Below, in pieces: positions 25,507 through 35,128 of a stretch of DNA of 37,868 nt. Location: positions 1-37,868 of the forward strand of contig JAFLDG010000005.1 in the NCBI GenBank assembly GCA_017302495.1, in the 5' to 3' direction. Source of the DNA: Burkholderiales bacterium. Its GTDB lineage: Bacteria > Pseudomonadota > Gammaproteobacteria > Burkholderiales > Burkholderiaceae_C. The stretch's first letter is position 1; each line of letters opens with the position of its first letter. The position numbers were made by a program, and so were the translations under genes. A model generated the notes under the pieces. The model saw only the letters and a list, made by a program, of their open reading frames with translations. It did no database searches and was not told the DNA's origin.

Positions 25507-26337
25507 TCAGAACAGGCTTTCGCGGACGTAGACGACGTCGCCATCGACGAGCAGGTCGTCCATCTTCGGCTCGATCACCTGCAACTTGCCTGCAGCGTCG
25601 CGCCGGTGCACGCGCAGGCCCTTCTCGGTGCCGCGCAGGTTCAGGCCGCCGCCGGTGGCCAGGGCCTGCATGACGGTCATGTTGCGCTCCAGGCGCAACG
25701 CGCCGGGTTTCTGCACCTCGCCGTAGATGTAGACCACCGGCGCGCGCTCGACGTAGACCGTGTCGCCGTTGTGGACGACGATGTCGTCGGCCCGGTTGTC
25801 GGCACGGAACAGCGTCGGCAGGTCGATCACCTTGCGGAAGGGCTTGCCGTCGCGCGTGCCGACCAGGGTGAGCGTATCGGCGCCGGCCGGGTTGATGCCG
25901 CCGGCCACGGCCAGCAGATCCGACAGGCGCATGTCGGTGACCTCGATCGGGTAACGGCCCGGCTTGTTGACCTGGCCGAGCACGCTCGCCTGGTTGCCGC
26001 GCACCTGCGTGACGACCAGGCTGACCTGCGGCTGCTTGACGAAGTTGCCGCTGCGCAGGCCGTCGGCGATCGTCTTCTCGGCCGCCGCGACGGTGCTGCC
26101 GCCGATGCGCACGCTGCCGAGCAGCGGATAGCTGATCGTGCCGGCCTCGCTGATCCGCGTCTCCAGCGTCAGGTCCGGGTTCTGGTAGACCGAGATCCGC
26201 ACCACGTCGCCGGCGCCGAGCCGGTACTCGTTGGCCGTGGCCGCTGCGGCGGGCGCCTGCGCACGCGCCGCGGCGGAGGCGAGCAGCGCGAACGCGACGA
26301 CCCAGAAGAGGCGACGCAACAACAGGGCGACGTTCAT
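25507..26337 (-). CDS. epsE: EpsE, outer-membrane polysaccharide export protein (Wza-like)
   Basis: 276 residues. The signal peptide (RRLFWVVAFALLASAAARAQA) has no lipobox Cys, so it is a cleaved Sec signal rather than the lipoprotein signal of classical Wza. The Poly_export domain follows at once (YRLGAGDVVRISVYQNPDLT, ISEAGTISYPLLG), then two SLBB domains (VLGQVNKPGRYPIEV; YIYGEVQKPGALRLERNMTV). This forms the export channel with EpsF. ATG at 26337 overlaps the epsD stop (ATGA), suggesting translational coupling. There is no separate outer-membrane EpsL-type protein in the window, so that component would be outside it. Confidence 0.92.
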   Translation of the reverse strand: MNVALLLRRLFWVVAFALLASAAARAQAPAAAATANEYRLGAGDVVRISVYQNPDLTLETRISEAGTISYPLLGSVRIGGSTVAAAEKTIADGLRSGNFVKQPQVSLVVTQVRGNQASVLGQVNKPGRYPIEVTDMRLSDLLAVAGGINPAGADTLTLVGTRDGKPFRKVIDLPTLFRADNRADDIVVHNGDTVYVERAPVVYIYGEVQKPGALRLERNMTVMQALATGGGLNLRGTEKGLRVHRRDAAGKLQVIEPKMDDLLVDGDVVYVRESLF

Positions 26338-27278
26338 TGTTTCGATCCCATACCGGTGGAAGTGGATGACGCGTCGGCGCCGCTGGCCGCGGGCGCCGAC
26401 GACGCGGCCGACGCCGCGGCTTCGGCGAACTTGCCGACGTACTCGATTTTGGCGGTGTCCCGCAACGCCTTCATGTCCTTGGCGAGGATCTCGCGCCTGC
26501 GTTCGTTGAGCAGGTACTGCTCGATCGCCGGCGTCGCCTGCTCCAGCGTCACCGGCTGCGCACGCGACCCGGCGAGCACGATCACCTGGGCACCGGTCGG
26601 GCTCTGGTTCAGCAGCGCCTGGCCGTCCTTCATTGCCGCGAAGGTCGGCAGGCTCGCCAGCGGCAGCTGCTCGGCGGCACGCACCGCCTGGCTGCCCGCG
26701 AAGCGGATGTCGGCCGACTTCAGGTATTCGACGAACTCGTTGATGTTCTTCGCCGCCTCGAGCTTGGCCTTCAGCTCGGGCACCTGCTCGGGCTTGGCCT
26801 CGATCGCCAGTTCCTGCAGGTTGTAGATGCGGCGCTCCTTGAACAACGCCGGCATCGTGTCGTAGTACTTCGCCACCTCCTCGCGCGTGGGCTTGGCGGC
26901 GGCGTCGCCCGCCTTGTCGAGGTAGGCGCGGGCCACGATCTCGCGCCGGGCCGCCTCGAGCTGCTGCACGACGCGCGGGTCGCGGTCGAGCTTGAGGTTC
27001 TCGGCCTTCTGCACCGCGAGCTCCTGGTCGATCAGGCGCTCCAGGATCTGCTTCGAGGCGGCATCGACCTGCTCCGGCTTCAGCCCGCGCTGCTGCTGCA
27101 GCACGAAGTTGATCTGATGGACCGTGATCTCGCCGTCGTTGACCTTGACCGCGGTCTGCGACGCCTGCCCCGGTTTCTTGTCGCCGCAGGCCGCCAGCAG
27201 CAGCGCTGCCGATACCGCCAGCAGCGGCGCCAGAAAGACCGGCCTTCGGCCGCCGCGGCGGCGCTGGTTCGAGTTCAT
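26334..27278 (-). CDS. epsD: EpsD, peptidyl-prolyl isomerase-like lipoprotein
   Basis: 314 residues. Lipobox LLAACGDKK places it as a lipoprotein. A SurA-N/PpiC-like region follows (VKVNDGEITVHQINFVLQQQ, LIDQELAVQKAENLKLD), then a parvulin-type domain without an obvious full active-site signature, and an Ala/Ser-rich tail. EpsD-family proteins are the first gene of exosortase-B EPS operons and are thought to chaperone the export machinery. GGGAGG and AGGA lie upstream of the ATG at 27278. This is the first gene of the operon in transcription order; the 203-bp gap to ubiE should hold the promoter. Confidence 0.88.
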   Translation of the reverse strand: MNSNQRRRGGRRPVFLAPLLAVSAALLLAACGDKKPGQASQTAVKVNDGEITVHQINFVLQQQRGLKPEQVDAASKQILERLIDQELAVQKAENLKLDRDPRVVQQLEAARREIVARAYLDKAGDAAAKPTREEVAKYYDTMPALFKERRIYNLQELAIEAKPEQVPELKAKLEAAKNINEFVEYLKSADIRFAGSQAVRAAEQLPLASLPTFAAMKDGQALLNQSPTGAQVIVLAGSRAQPVTLEQATPAIEQYLLNERRREILAKDMKALRDTAKIEYVGKFAEAAASAASSAPAASGADASSTSTGMGSKQ

Positions 27279-27481
27279 GGTCCTGAAGCCTCCCGGGCTG
27301 GCGGATGATGCGGTCGGCTGCGCGCGCACGGAATCCCACGTACGCAGCGGATCGCGTGAACGAGTGTAAGTGCGGCTTCCCCCGGCGCACGCGGGCAGCG
27401 CGACCGGTTCCGGACGAATCGCACGGATGGGCCGTGAACGGTCGCACGCCCCGGCCGCGGGCCCGCGGCGGCGGCCGGCCC
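27279..27481 (-). promoter_or_regulatory. Leader region upstream of the eps operon
   Basis: This 203-bp gap separates ubiE (stop 27482) from epsD (start 27278), both on the minus strand. It is the only long gap ahead of the 13-gene eps operon, so the main promoter is expected here. I saw no convincing sigma-70 or sigma-54 element. CACGG-ATGGG-CCGTG (27422-27436) is a small inverted repeat that could be an operator. Confidence 0.35.
27451..27478 (-). terminator. GC-rich hairpin just after ubiE
   Basis: CCGGCCGC (27451-27458) and GCGGCCGG (27471-27478) form an 8-bp stem with a 12-nt loop, 3 nt after the ubiE stop. It includes the palindrome GCCGCGGGCCCGCGGC. There is no T tract, so termination efficiency is uncertain. 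It would isolate the ubiE transcript from the eps operon. Confidence 0.4.
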
Positions 27482-28213
27482 TCAGCACTTGATCCCGACG
27501 TGCAGCGCCACCACACCGGCCGTGAGGTTGTGCACGTCCACGTGGCCGAAGCCGGCGGCCTGCATCAGCGCCTTCAGCTCCTGCTGCGACGGATGCATGC
27601 GGATCGACTCGGCCAGGTAGCGGTAGCTCTCCCCATCCCCGGCGATCAGCCGTCCGAGCCGCGGCAGCACGTTGAACGAATACCAGTCGTAGGGCTTGGC
27701 CAGCGGTTCGGCGACCCTCGAGAACTCGAGCACCAGCACCCGCCCGCCCGGGCGCAGCACGCGGCACATCTCGGCGAGCGCGCGCTCCTTGTGCGTCATG
27801 TTGCGCAGGCCGAAGGCCACGCTGACGAGGTCGAAGCTCGCGTCGGGGAAGGGCAGGCGCTCGGCATCGCAGGCCACCGAGGGCAGCACCAGCCCGTCGT
27901 CCAGCAGCCGGTCGCGGCCGGCGCCGAGCATCGCCTCGTTGATGTCGGTGTGCACGACCAGGCCGCCGGCGCCCACCTGGCGCGCGAAGCCGCGCGTCAG
28001 GTCGCCGGTGCCGGCCGCGAGATCCAGCACCCGGTCGCCGGGGCGCACGTTCGCGACGCCGATCGCATAGGCCTTCCAGACGCGGTGCAGGCCGAGCGAC
28101 ATCAGGTCGTTCATCAGGTCGTACTTCGGCGCGACCGAGTCGAACACGCCGCGCACCCGGCGCGCCTTGTCTGCCTCGTCGACGTCGCGGAAACCGAAGT
28201 GCGTCTTCGCCAT
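27482..28213 (-). CDS. ubiE: Ubiquinone/menaquinone methyltransferase UbiE
   Basis: 243 residues. Class I SAM methyltransferase that C-methylates the demethylmenaquinone/2-methoxy-6-polyprenyl-benzoquinol ring. UbiE signatures are [21 protein letters not shown] near the N-terminus, SAM motif [13 protein letters not shown] near residue 63, and the post-[33 protein letters not shown] and [17 protein letters not shown] match the family along its length. It follows the DUF971 gene by 9 bp, a common Burkholderiales order. Housekeeping function, unrelated to the EPS operon. Confidence 0.96.
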   Translation of the reverse strand: MAKTHFGFRDVDEADKARRVRGVFDSVAPKYDLMNDLMSLGLHRVWKAYAIGVANVRPGDRVLDLAAGTGDLTRGFARQVGAGGLVVHTDINEAMLGAGRDRLLDDGLVLPSVACDAERLPFPDASFDLVSVAFGLRNMTHKERALAEMCRVLRPGGRVLVLEFSRVAEPLAKPYDWYSFNVLPRLGRLIAGDGESYRYLAESIRMHPSQQELKALMQAAGFGHVDVHNLTAGVVALHVGIKC

Positions 28214-28222
28214 CGCCGTCGA

Positions 28223-28633
28223 TCAATGCCCGTGGCCGCAGGCCGAGCCCGCCGCGGCCGCCATCGGCGCATCGCGGTCCAGCCCGGCTTCGGCCAGCCG
28301 CGCCTCGTAGCGGCGCCAGAGCTGGTCCTGTTCGGCACCGAGGCGGTACAGGTACTGCCAGGTGAAGATGCCGGACTCGTGGCCGTCGCTGAAGCGCGGC
28401 TGCACCGCGTAGTGCCCGACCGGCTCGATCGTGTCGATGCCGACCTCGCGCTTGCCGGTCTGCAGCACCTCCTGCCCCGGGCCGTGGCCCTGGACCTCGG
28501 CCGACGGTGAATAGACGCGCAGCAGCTCGAACGGCAGCCGGAACACGCGGCCGTCGTCGAAACCGATCTCGAGCACGCGCGAGGCCTGGTGCAGCGTCAG
28601 CGCGGTCGGGCGGGGGGGCGGGCCACCTTCCAT
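28223..28633 (-). CDS. DUF971 (gamma-butyrobetaine-hydroxylase N-terminal-like) protein
   Basis: 136 residues. LEIGFDDGRVFRLPFELLRVYSPSAEVQGHG and YAVQPRFSDGHESGIFTWQYL define the DUF971 fold. This small domain is the N-terminal part of gamma-butyrobetaine hydroxylases and also occurs alone next to Fe-S or quinone genes. The C-terminus ends ACGHGH, a possible metal-binding tail. It lies between the FAD/Fe-S oxidoreductase and ubiE on the same strand. The function is not established. Confidence 0.9.
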   Translation of the reverse strand: MEGGPPPRPTALTLHQASRVLEIGFDDGRVFRLPFELLRVYSPSAEVQGHGPGQEVLQTGKREVGIDTIEPVGHYAVQPRFSDGHESGIFTWQYLYRLGAEQDQLWRRYEARLAEAGLDRDAPMAAAAGSACGHGH

Positions 28634-28685
28634 CGTCGTCGGGCCGGGCGGTTGGATACGGGGCGCCGAGTGTATCGCCGCGCGG

Positions 28686-31600
28686 TTACACCAGCACCCG
28701 CTCGATGCCGCCGGCGTTGGCGCGGGCCACGTACTGCGGCAGCCAGTCCTCGCCGAGGAGGCGGCGCGCCATCTCGACGACGATGTAGTCGGCCTCGAGC
28801 AGCCCGTGGTCGAGGTCGTCGCGGTAGCGGCTCAGGCCCTGCAGGCAGCTCGGGCACGAGGTCAGGATCTTCACGTCGGCGCGCTCGCCCACCGCGCCCG
28901 CCGCGCGCAGCGCCTGCACGTCGCGCTTCAGCTCCTCCTCCTTGCGGAAGCGCACCTGGGTCGCGATGTCGGGCCGCGTCACGCCGAGGGTGCCGCTCTC
29001 GCCGCAGCAGCGCTTGGTTTCGCGCACGCCGTCGCCGAGCAGCGCGGTCACGGTCTGCATCGGCGCGCGCTGCTTCAGCGGGCTGTGGCAGGGGTCGTGG
29101 TAGAGGTAGGCGCCGTCGCCATCCAGGCGGAGTCCCTTCTCCAGCAGGTACTCGTGGATGTCGACGATCCGGCAGCCGGGGAAGATCTGGTCGAACTCGT
29201 AGCCCTGCAGCTGGTCGTGGCAGGTGCCGCAGGACACGACCACGGTCTGGATGTCGAGGTAGTTCAGCGTGTTCGCGACGCGGTGGAACAGCACCCGGTT
29301 GTCGGTGATCATCTTCTCCGCGCGGTCGTACTGCCCCGAGCCGCGCTGGGGATAGCCGCAGCACAGGTACCCCGGCGGCAGCACGGTCTGCACCCCGGCG
29401 TGCCAGAGCATCGCCTGGGTGGCGAGGCCCACCTGGCTGAACAGCCGCTCCGAGCCGCAGCCGGGGAAGTAGAACACCGCCTCGGTCTCGGCCGTCGTCC
29501 GCGCCGGGTCGCGGATGATCGGCACGTAGGCCTTGTCCTCGATGTCGAGCAGCGCGCGCGCGGTCCGGGTCGGCAGCCCGCCGGGCAGCTTCTTGTTGAC
29601 GAAGTGGATCACCTGTTCGCGCAGCGGCGCCGACCCCACGCTCGCCGGCGGCGCCGCGGTCTGGCGCCTCGCGGCGAGCTGCAGCAGGTCGTGCGCGACG
29701 CGCTGCGCCTTGAAGCCGAACCCGACCATCGCCGCGCGCGCCAGCTTGATCGTGTTCGGGCTGGTCGCGTTCAGCATCCACATCGCCGCCGCGTTGCCGG
29801 GCCGGAAGCTCTTGCGCCCCATCTTGCGCAGCAGGTTGCGCATGTTCATCGACACGTCGCCGAAGTCGATGTTCACCGGGCAGGGCGTCAGGCACTTGTG
29901 GCACACGGTGCAGTGGTCGGCCACGTCCTCGAACTCCGCCCAATGGCGGATCGAGATGCCGCGCCGCGTCTGCTCCTCGTAGAGGAAGGCCTCGATCAGC
30001 AGCGAGGTCGCGAGGATCTTGTTGCGCGGGCTGTACAGCAGGTTCGCGCGCGGCACGTGGGTCGCGCACACCGGCTTGCACTTGCCGCAGCGCAGGCAGT
30101 CCTTGACCGAGTCGCTGATCGCGCCGATGTCGCTGCGCTGCATGATCAGCGACTCGTGCCCCATCAGGCCGAAGCTCGGCGTATAGGCGTGGCGCAGGTC
30201 GGCGGCATGCACGTCGTCGCGCGCCGCGTCCCGCAGCAGCTTGCCCTTGTTGAACCGGCCGTCGGGGTCGATGCGCGCCTTGTAGTCGGCGAAGCCGCGC
30301 AACTCGTCGTCGCTCAGGTACTCGAGCTTGGTGATGCCGATGCCGTGCTCGCCGGAGATGACACCGCCCAGGGCTCGCGCCAGCGCCATGATGCGATCCA
30401 CCGCCTCGTGCGCGGTCTGCAGCATCCGGTAGTCGTCGCTGTTGACCGGGATGTTGGTGTGCACGTTGCCGTCGCCGGCGTGCATGTGCAGCGCGACCCA
30501 GACCCGGCCGTGCAGCACCGCGCGGTGGAGGCGGCGGCACTCGTCGACGATCGGCGCGAAGGCCGCGCCGGCGAACAGCGCCCGCAGCGGCTCGAGCACC
30601 TGCGCCTTCCACGACGCGCGCAGGCTGCCGTCCTGGATCTGCGCGAACAGCGTGCGGCCGCCGCCCGCCGGCAGCGCGTCGAGCCCGTCGAGCCAGCCGC
30701 GCCACAGCGCGCGCACCTCGTGCAACAGCGCCAGGGCCTGCTGCACCCGGTCCTCGAGCAGTTCGGCGCCGGGGATCTCGGACGCATCGTCGCTGCGGCC
30801 CAGCGGCAGGCTGCCGGCGGCGAAGAAGGCCTCGAGCCGGTCGAGCAATTCCAGCTTGTTGCGCAGGGACAGCTCGATGTTGATGCGCTCGATGCCGTCG
30901 GTGTACTCGGCCATGCGCTCCAGCGGGATCACCACGTCCTCGTTGATCTTGAAGGCGTTGGTGTGGCGGCTGATGGCCGCGGTGCGCTTGCGGTCGAGCC
31001 AGAACTTCCGGCGCGCGTCGGCGCTGACCGCGACGAAGCCCTCGCCCGCGCGGCTGTTGGCAATGCGCACCACCTCGCTCGCCGCGCGCGCGACCGCGTC
31101 GGCATCGTCGCCGACGATGTCGCCGAACAGCGCCATCTTCGGCAGCCCGCCGCGCTTGCTCTTGGTGGCGTAGCCGACGGCCTTCAGGTAGCGGTCGTCG
31201 AGATGTTCGAGGCCGGCCAGGATCGCCCCGCCTCTCGCCGCTTCGGCGAACATGAAGTCGCGGATCTCGACGATCGACGGCACCGCGTCGCGCGCGGCGC
31301 CGAAGAACTCCAGGCACACGGTCCGCGCATGCGCCGGCATCCGGTGCACCACCCAGCGGGCCGACGTGATCAGGCCGTCGCAGCCCTCCTTCTGCACCCC
31401 GGGCAGGCCGGCCAGGAACTTGTCGGTCACGTCCTTGCCCAGGCCTTCGCGGCGGAAGGTGCTGCCGGGGATCTCGAGAATTTCCGTGCGCTCGACCTTC
31501 GCGCCCGCCGCGTCGAGCCAGCGCAACTCGAAGCGCGCGACCGCGACGTCGTGGATCTTGCCGAGGTTGTGCTCCAGCCGCACGACCTCGAGCCACGTCG

Positions 31601-32603
31601 CGTCGGGCGTGACCATGCGCCAGCTCGCCAGGTTGTCCAGCGCGGTGCCCCACAGCACGGCCTTCTTGCCGCCGGCGTTCATCGCGATGTTGCCGCCGAT
31701 GCAGCTCGCCTCGGCGCTGGTCGGGTCGACCGCGAACACGTAGCCGGCCCGCTCGGCGGCGTCGGCGACGCGCTGCGTGACCACGCCGGCCTCGGTGCGC
31801 ACCGTCGGCACCGGCCGGTCGACGCCGGGCAGCGAGACGAGCTCGACCTCGCTCATCGCCTCGAGCTTCTCGGTGTTGATCACCGCGCTCTTCCAGGTCA
31901 GCGGGATCGCGCCGCCGGTATAGCCGGTGCCGCCGCCGCGCGGCACGATCGTCAGGCCCAGCTCGATGCAGCCCTTGACCAGCGCCGCCATCTCCGGCTC
32001 GCCGTCCGGCGTGAGCACGACGAACGGGACCTCGACCCGCCAGTCGGTCGCGTCGGTGACGTGCGACACGCGCGACAGGCCGTCGAACTTGATGTTGTCC
32101 TTCGCGGTCAGCCGGCCGAGCACGCGGCGTGCACGCTGGCGCAGATCCCAGACCTCGCGGAAGCGGGCCGCGAACCGCGCTACCGCCGCCTGCGCCAGGA
32201 CCAGCAACTCGCCGACCAGCGCGTCCCGCGCGGCCGCCCCGGCGTCGCCGGCGACACGCTCGCGCCGGCGCTCGACCTCGCGCAGCCGGTGCGCGAGCGC
32301 CTCGACGAGCAGCGCGCGCCGCTTCGGGTTGTGCAGCAGGTCGTCTTCGAGGAACGGATTGCGCTGCACGACCCAGATGTCGCCGAGCACTTCGTACAGC
32401 ATGCGCGCGGAGCGGCCGGTGCGGCGCTCCGCGCGCAGCGCCCCGAGCAGTTCCCACGCCCGCTCGCCGAGCAGGCGGATGACGATCTCGCGGTCGGAGA
32501 ACGAGGTGTAGTTGTACGGGATCTCGCGCAAGCGCGGCGCGGACCCGTCCTCGGCGGCGGCATCCGGCGCGACGAGCGGCGCGAGCGGCAGCGGTGCGTT
32601 CAT
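28686..32603 (-). CDS. Large FAD-linked oxidoreductase with Fe-S and CCG domains (DUF3683 type)
   Basis: 1305 residues from the ATG at 32603. In order: an N-terminal helical DUF3683-like region (about 20-190, [15 protein letters not shown]); an FAD_binding_4 domain ([13 protein letters not shown] near 224); the FAD-oxidase C-terminal domain ([10 protein letters not shown] near 709, ISGEHGIG near 750); two 4Fe-4S motifs ([11 protein letters not shown] near 838, [13 protein letters not shown] near 896); and two CCG repeats (CCGYPQ near 1081, SCGTCHD, CCGESG near 1197, SCPSC near 1249). It thus combines a GlcD/Dld-type subunit with a GlpC/GlcF-type subunit in one protein. It probably oxidises a 2-hydroxyacid such as D-lactate and passes electrons to quinones; the substrate is inferred. 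The neighbour ubiE makes quinone. It is divergent from ugpB. Confidence 0.93.
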   Translation of the reverse strand: MNAPLPLAPLVAPDAAAEDGSAPRLREIPYNYTSFSDREIVIRLLGERAWELLGALRAERRTGRSARMLYEVLGDIWVVQRNPFLEDDLLHNPKRRALLVEALAHRLREVERRRERVAGDAGAAARDALVGELLVLAQAAVARFAARFREVWDLRQRARRVLGRLTAKDNIKFDGLSRVSHVTDATDWRVEVPFVVLTPDGEPEMAALVKGCIELGLTIVPRGGGTGYTGGAIPLTWKSAVINTEKLEAMSEVELVSLPGVDRPVPTVRTEAGVVTQRVADAAERAGYVFAVDPTSAEASCIGGNIAMNAGGKKAVLWGTALDNLASWRMVTPDATWLEVVRLEHNLGKIHDVAVARFELRWLDAAGAKVERTEILEIPGSTFRREGLGKDVTDKFLAGLPGVQKEGCDGLITSARWVVHRMPAHARTVCLEFFGAARDAVPSIVEIRDFMFAEAARGGAILAGLEHLDDRYLKAVGYATKSKRGGLPKMALFGDIVGDDADAVARAASEVVRIANSRAGEGFVAVSADARRKFWLDRKRTAAISRHTNAFKINEDVVIPLERMAEYTDGIERINIELSLRNKLELLDRLEAFFAAGSLPLGRSDDASEIPGAELLEDRVQQALALLHEVRALWRGWLDGLDALPAGGGRTLFAQIQDGSLRASWKAQVLEPLRALFAGAAFAPIVDECRRLHRAVLHGRVWVALHMHAGDGNVHTNIPVNSDDYRMLQTAHEAVDRIMALARALGGVISGEHGIGITKLEYLSDDELRGFADYKARIDPDGRFNKGKLLRDAARDDVHAADLRHAYTPSFGLMGHESLIMQRSDIGAISDSVKDCLRCGKCKPVCATHVPRANLLYSPRNKILATSLLIEAFLYEEQTRRGISIRHWAEFEDVADHCTVCHKCLTPCPVNIDFGDVSMNMRNLLRKMGRKSFRPGNAAAMWMLNATSPNTIKLARAAMVGFGFKAQRVAHDLLQLAARRQTAAPPASVGSAPLREQVIHFVNKKLPGGLPTRTARALLDIEDKAYVPIIRDPARTTAETEAVFYFPGCGSERLFSQVGLATQAMLWHAGVQTVLPPGYLCCGYPQRGSGQYDRAEKMITDNRVLFHRVANTLNYLDIQTVVVSCGTCHDQLQGYEFDQIFPGCRIVDIHEYLLEKGLRLDGDGAYLYHDPCHSPLKQRAPMQTVTALLGDGVRETKRCCGESGTLGVTRPDIATQVRFRKEEELKRDVQALRAAGAVGERADVKILTSCPSCLQGLSRYRDDLDHGLLEADYIVVEMARRLLGEDWLPQYVARANAGGIERVLV

Positions 32604-32775
32604 CTGGATCGGGGCACGGCGCGCCTGCCGCATGGCAGGCGGGTGGCCGGCGGACGCTTGGGCGTGAATCCTACCGCAGTGCAGCATTTCGCCGCGGCTT
32701 GCGCCGGCGCAGTTCCCGCGGCGGCTGGCGGGTATTCCCCGTTGCCGCAGCCCCGAGCATCGGGGAAAAACGCCG

Positions 32776-32794
32776 CTGTCACACAGCCTGTGCA
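32776..32794 (+). promoter_or_regulatory. Pho-box-like direct repeat upstream of ugpB
   Basis: CTGTCAC (32776-32782) and CTGTGCA (32788-32794) are similar 7-mers offset by 12 bp. Pho boxes are CTGTCAT-type repeats with an 11-bp period, so the match is partial. The site lies about 55-70 bp before ugpB, and in E. coli ugp is PhoB-regulated. The rest of the 243-bp divergent gap (32604-32846) holds a small hairpin CCCCGA-GCA-TCGGGG at 32751-32765 and no clear promoter. Confidence 0.25.
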
Positions 32795-32846
32795 AAGTGT
32801 CGAACTTGGCCGTTCACGCCACCAACCCCATCGGAGTCCACCGTAT

Positions 32847-34169
32847 ATGAAGTCGAAGCCCATCGCGCTGGCCGCGCTCGCGGCCGCCGCACTGTTCGGC
32901 CTGCCGGCTCACGCGCAGACCGAGATCATCTGGTGGCACTCCATGGGCGGCCAGCTCGGCGAGTGGGTCAACGGCCTAGCCAAGGACTTTAACGGCACGC
33001 AGAAGGACTACAAGGTCACCCCGGTCTTCAAGGGCAGCTATCCGGAGTCCTTCGCCGCAGCGATCGCGGCCTACCGCGCCGGCAACGCGCCACACATCCT
33101 GCAGGTGTTCGAGGTCGGCACCTTGACGATGATGGCCAGCAAGGGCGTGATCGTGCCGGTGAACGAGGTCATGCGTCTGGGCGGCGTGAAGTTCGACCCG
33201 AGCGTCTACATCCCGGCGGTGGCCGGCTACTACACCGCGCCCAACGGCCAGATGCTGAGCCTGCCCTTCAACAGCTCGACCACCGTGCTGCACTACAACA
33301 AGGACGCCTTCAAGGCCGCCGGGCTGGACCCGAGCAAGCCGCCGACCACCTGGCCCGAGGTGGCCCGCGCCGCGGCGTTGCTGAAGATCGCCGGCCACAA
33401 GTGCCCCTTCACCACCAGCTGGCAGAGCTGGACGCAGCTGGAAAGCTTCAGTACCTGGCACAACACCGAGTTCGCCACCAAGCGCAACGGCTTCAACGGC
33501 CTGGACGCGCGGCTGAACATCACCTCGCCGCTGCACGTGCGCCACATCGAGAACCTGGCCAACATGGCGCAGCAGGGCTTGTTCATCTACAAGGGCCGCA
33601 GCGGCGCGGCCGACGCGGTGTTCCAGTCGGGCGAATGCGCGATGTACACCGGCTCGTCGGCGGCCTACGGCGGCATCAAGCGCAACCTCAAGGCCGAGGC
33701 CGGCATCGGCACGCTGCCCTTCTACCCTGATGTGCCCGGCACGCCGCAGAACACCGTGATCGGCGGCGCCAGCCTGTGGACGATCAGCGGCAAGAAGCCG
33801 GCCGAGTACAAGGGCGTGGCCTTGTTCTTCAAGCACCTGTCCGACCCGCAGGTGCAGGCCAAGAGCCACCAGGAGACCGGCTACCTGCCGATCACGATGG
33901 AGGCCTTCAAGATCACCGAGGCCAGCGGCTTCTACAAGAAGAACCCGGGCACCGACGTCAGCGTCACGCAGATGATCCGCAAGACCACCGACAAGTCGCG
34001 CGGCATCCGGCTGGGCAACTTCGTGCAAATCCGCACCATCCTCGACGAGGAGTTCGAGCAGATCTGGTCGGGCAAGAAGAGTGCGCAGCAGGGCTTGGCC
34101 GACGCCAAGAAGCGCGGTGACGCCGAACTGGAGAAGTTCCAGAAGGCCAATCCCGGCTTCAAGGGCTGA
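32847..34169 (+). CDS. ugpB: UgpB, sn-glycerol-3-phosphate-binding protein
   Basis: 440 residues, close to the 438 of E. coli UgpB. The signal peptide ([20 protein letters not shown], cut after AHA) precedes a solute-binding family 1 fold. Conserved pieces are IIWWHSMGGQLGEWVNGLAK, VTPVFKGSYPESFAAAIAAYR, PFTTSWQSWTQLESFSTWHN and QETGYLPITMEAFK. It binds glycerol-3-phosphate or glycerophosphodiesters in the periplasm and delivers them to UgpAE. GGAG lies upstream of the ATG. First gene of ugpBAECQ. A hairpin follows in the gap to ugpA. Confidence 0.95.
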   Translation: MKSKPIALAALAAAALFGLPAHAQTEIIWWHSMGGQLGEWVNGLAKDFNGTQKDYKVTPVFKGSYPESFAAAIAAYRAGNAPHILQVFEVGTLTMMASKGVIVPVNEVMRLGGVKFDPSVYIPAVAGYYTAPNGQMLSLPFNSSTTVLHYNKDAFKAAGLDPSKPPTTWPEVARAAALLKIAGHKCPFTTSWQSWTQLESFSTWHNTEFATKRNGFNGLDARLNITSPLHVRHIENLANMAQQGLFIYKGRSGAADAVFQSGECAMYTGSSAAYGGIKRNLKAEAGIGTLPFYPDVPGTPQNTVIGGASLWTISGKKPAEYKGVALFFKHLSDPQVQAKSHQETGYLPITMEAFKITEASGFYKKNPGTDVSVTQMIRKTTDKSRGIRLGNFVQIRTILDEEFEQIWSGKKSAQQGLADAKKRGDAELEKFQKANPGFKG

Positions 34170-34183
34170 CCGGCCGTAGCGGC

Positions 34184-34205
34184 GGCGCGGCCTGCGGGCC
34201 GCGCC
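34184..34205 (+). terminator. Hairpin between ugpB and ugpA (attenuator or mRNA-stabilising)
   Basis: GGCGCGGCC-TGCG-GGCCGCGCC is a perfect 9-bp stem with a 4-nt loop, followed by TTCGTTT. It sits 15 nt after the ugpB stop and 23 nt before ugpA. Such stems after a binding-protein gene often cause partial termination or protect the upstream mRNA, giving excess binding protein over permease. Confidence 0.6.
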
Positions 34206-34227
34206 TTCGTTTGAGACGAAAGAGCGC

Positions 34228-35115
34228 ATGGCCGTCGAAAAGCGCGTCCGCTTCAAGAGCTGGTGGCTGCCCTGGCTGCTGGTGGCGCCGCAGCTGGCGA
34301 TCATCCTGGTCTTCTTCTTCTGGCCGGCCGGCCAGGCGCTGTACCAGAGCGTGCTGCGCGAGGACGCCTTCGGCACCAGCTCGGAGTTCGTCGGGCTGGA
34401 GAACTTCCGCGACCTGCTCGACGATGAGTCCTACCTGGCGTCGTTCCGCGTCACCGCGGTGTTCTCCTTCTGGGTGGCCGCGCTCGGCCTGGTGCTGTCG
34501 CTGCTGCTGGCGGTGATGGCCGACCGGGTGGTCAAGGCCACGCGCTGGTACCAGACGCTGCTGATCGTGCCCTATGCGGTGGCGCCCTCGGTGGCCGGCG
34601 TGCTGTGGGTGTTCATGTTCGCGCCGTCGGTGGGTGTGGTCAGCTGGGCGCTGGGGCAGATCGGCGTCGAATGGAACCACCTGCTGAACGGCACGCAGGC
34701 CATGATCCTGGTGGTGCTGGCCGCGGTGTGGAACCAGATCTCCTACAACTTCCTGTTCTTCCTGGCCGGGCTGCAGAGCATCCCGAAGAGCCTGATCGAA
34801 GCCGCCGCGATCGACGGTGCCGGCCCGTGGCGGCGCTTCTGGACCGTGCAGTTCCCGCTGCTGACGCCGACCACCTTCTTCCTGCTGGTGATCAACATCA
34901 TCTACGTCTTCATCGGCACCTTCGGCATCATCGACACCACCACCTCGGGCGGCCCGGGGCAGGACACCTCGATCCTGGTCTACAAGCTGTACTTCGACGC
35001 CTTCAAGGCCATGGACCTGGGCGCCTCGGCGACGCAGTCGGTGGTGCTGATGGGCATCCTGGTGGCGCTGACGGTGATCCAGTTCCGCTACGTCGAGCGC
35101 AAGGTGCATTACTGA
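34228..35115 (+). CDS. ugpA: UgpA, glycerol-3-phosphate ABC permease
   Basis: 295 residues, the same length as E. coli UgpA. Six predicted membrane helices and the MalF-type inner-membrane signature with the EAA loop EAAAIDGAGPWRRFWTVQFP. Pairs with UgpE to form the channel; the EAA loop contacts UgpC. Starts 58 bp after ugpB with AAAGAG upstream, and ends 13 bp before ugpE. Confidence 0.95.
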   Translation: MAVEKRVRFKSWWLPWLLVAPQLAIILVFFFWPAGQALYQSVLREDAFGTSSEFVGLENFRDLLDDESYLASFRVTAVFSFWVAALGLVLSLLLAVMADRVVKATRWYQTLLIVPYAVAPSVAGVLWVFMFAPSVGVVSWALGQIGVEWNHLLNGTQAMILVVLAAVWNQISYNFLFFLAGLQSIPKSLIEAAAIDGAGPWRRFWTVQFPLLTPTTFFLLVINIIYVFIGTFGIIDTTTSGGPGQDTSILVYKLYFDAFKAMDLGASATQSVVLMGILVALTVIQFRYVERKVHY

Positions 35116-35128
35116 ACGGACCGGCACG

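Noticed and set aside
23113..26826. A 1237-codon plus-strand frame across epsD-epsG.
   Set aside because: It is the mirror of conserved genes on the minus strand in high-GC DNA, with biased composition and no recognisable domain.
32776..32794. A firm Pho box upstream of ugpB.
   Set aside because: The repeats are offset by 12 rather than 11 bp and match imperfectly, so it is listed only as a weak candidate.
28806..34169. A very long plus-strand open frame antisense to the FAD/Fe-S gene and joined to ugpB.
   Set aside because: It is Arg/His/Gln/Ala-rich with no domain pattern over the antisense part; the opposite strand has clear FAD and Fe-S motifs. Only the final part is UgpB, with its own start and signal peptide at 32847.
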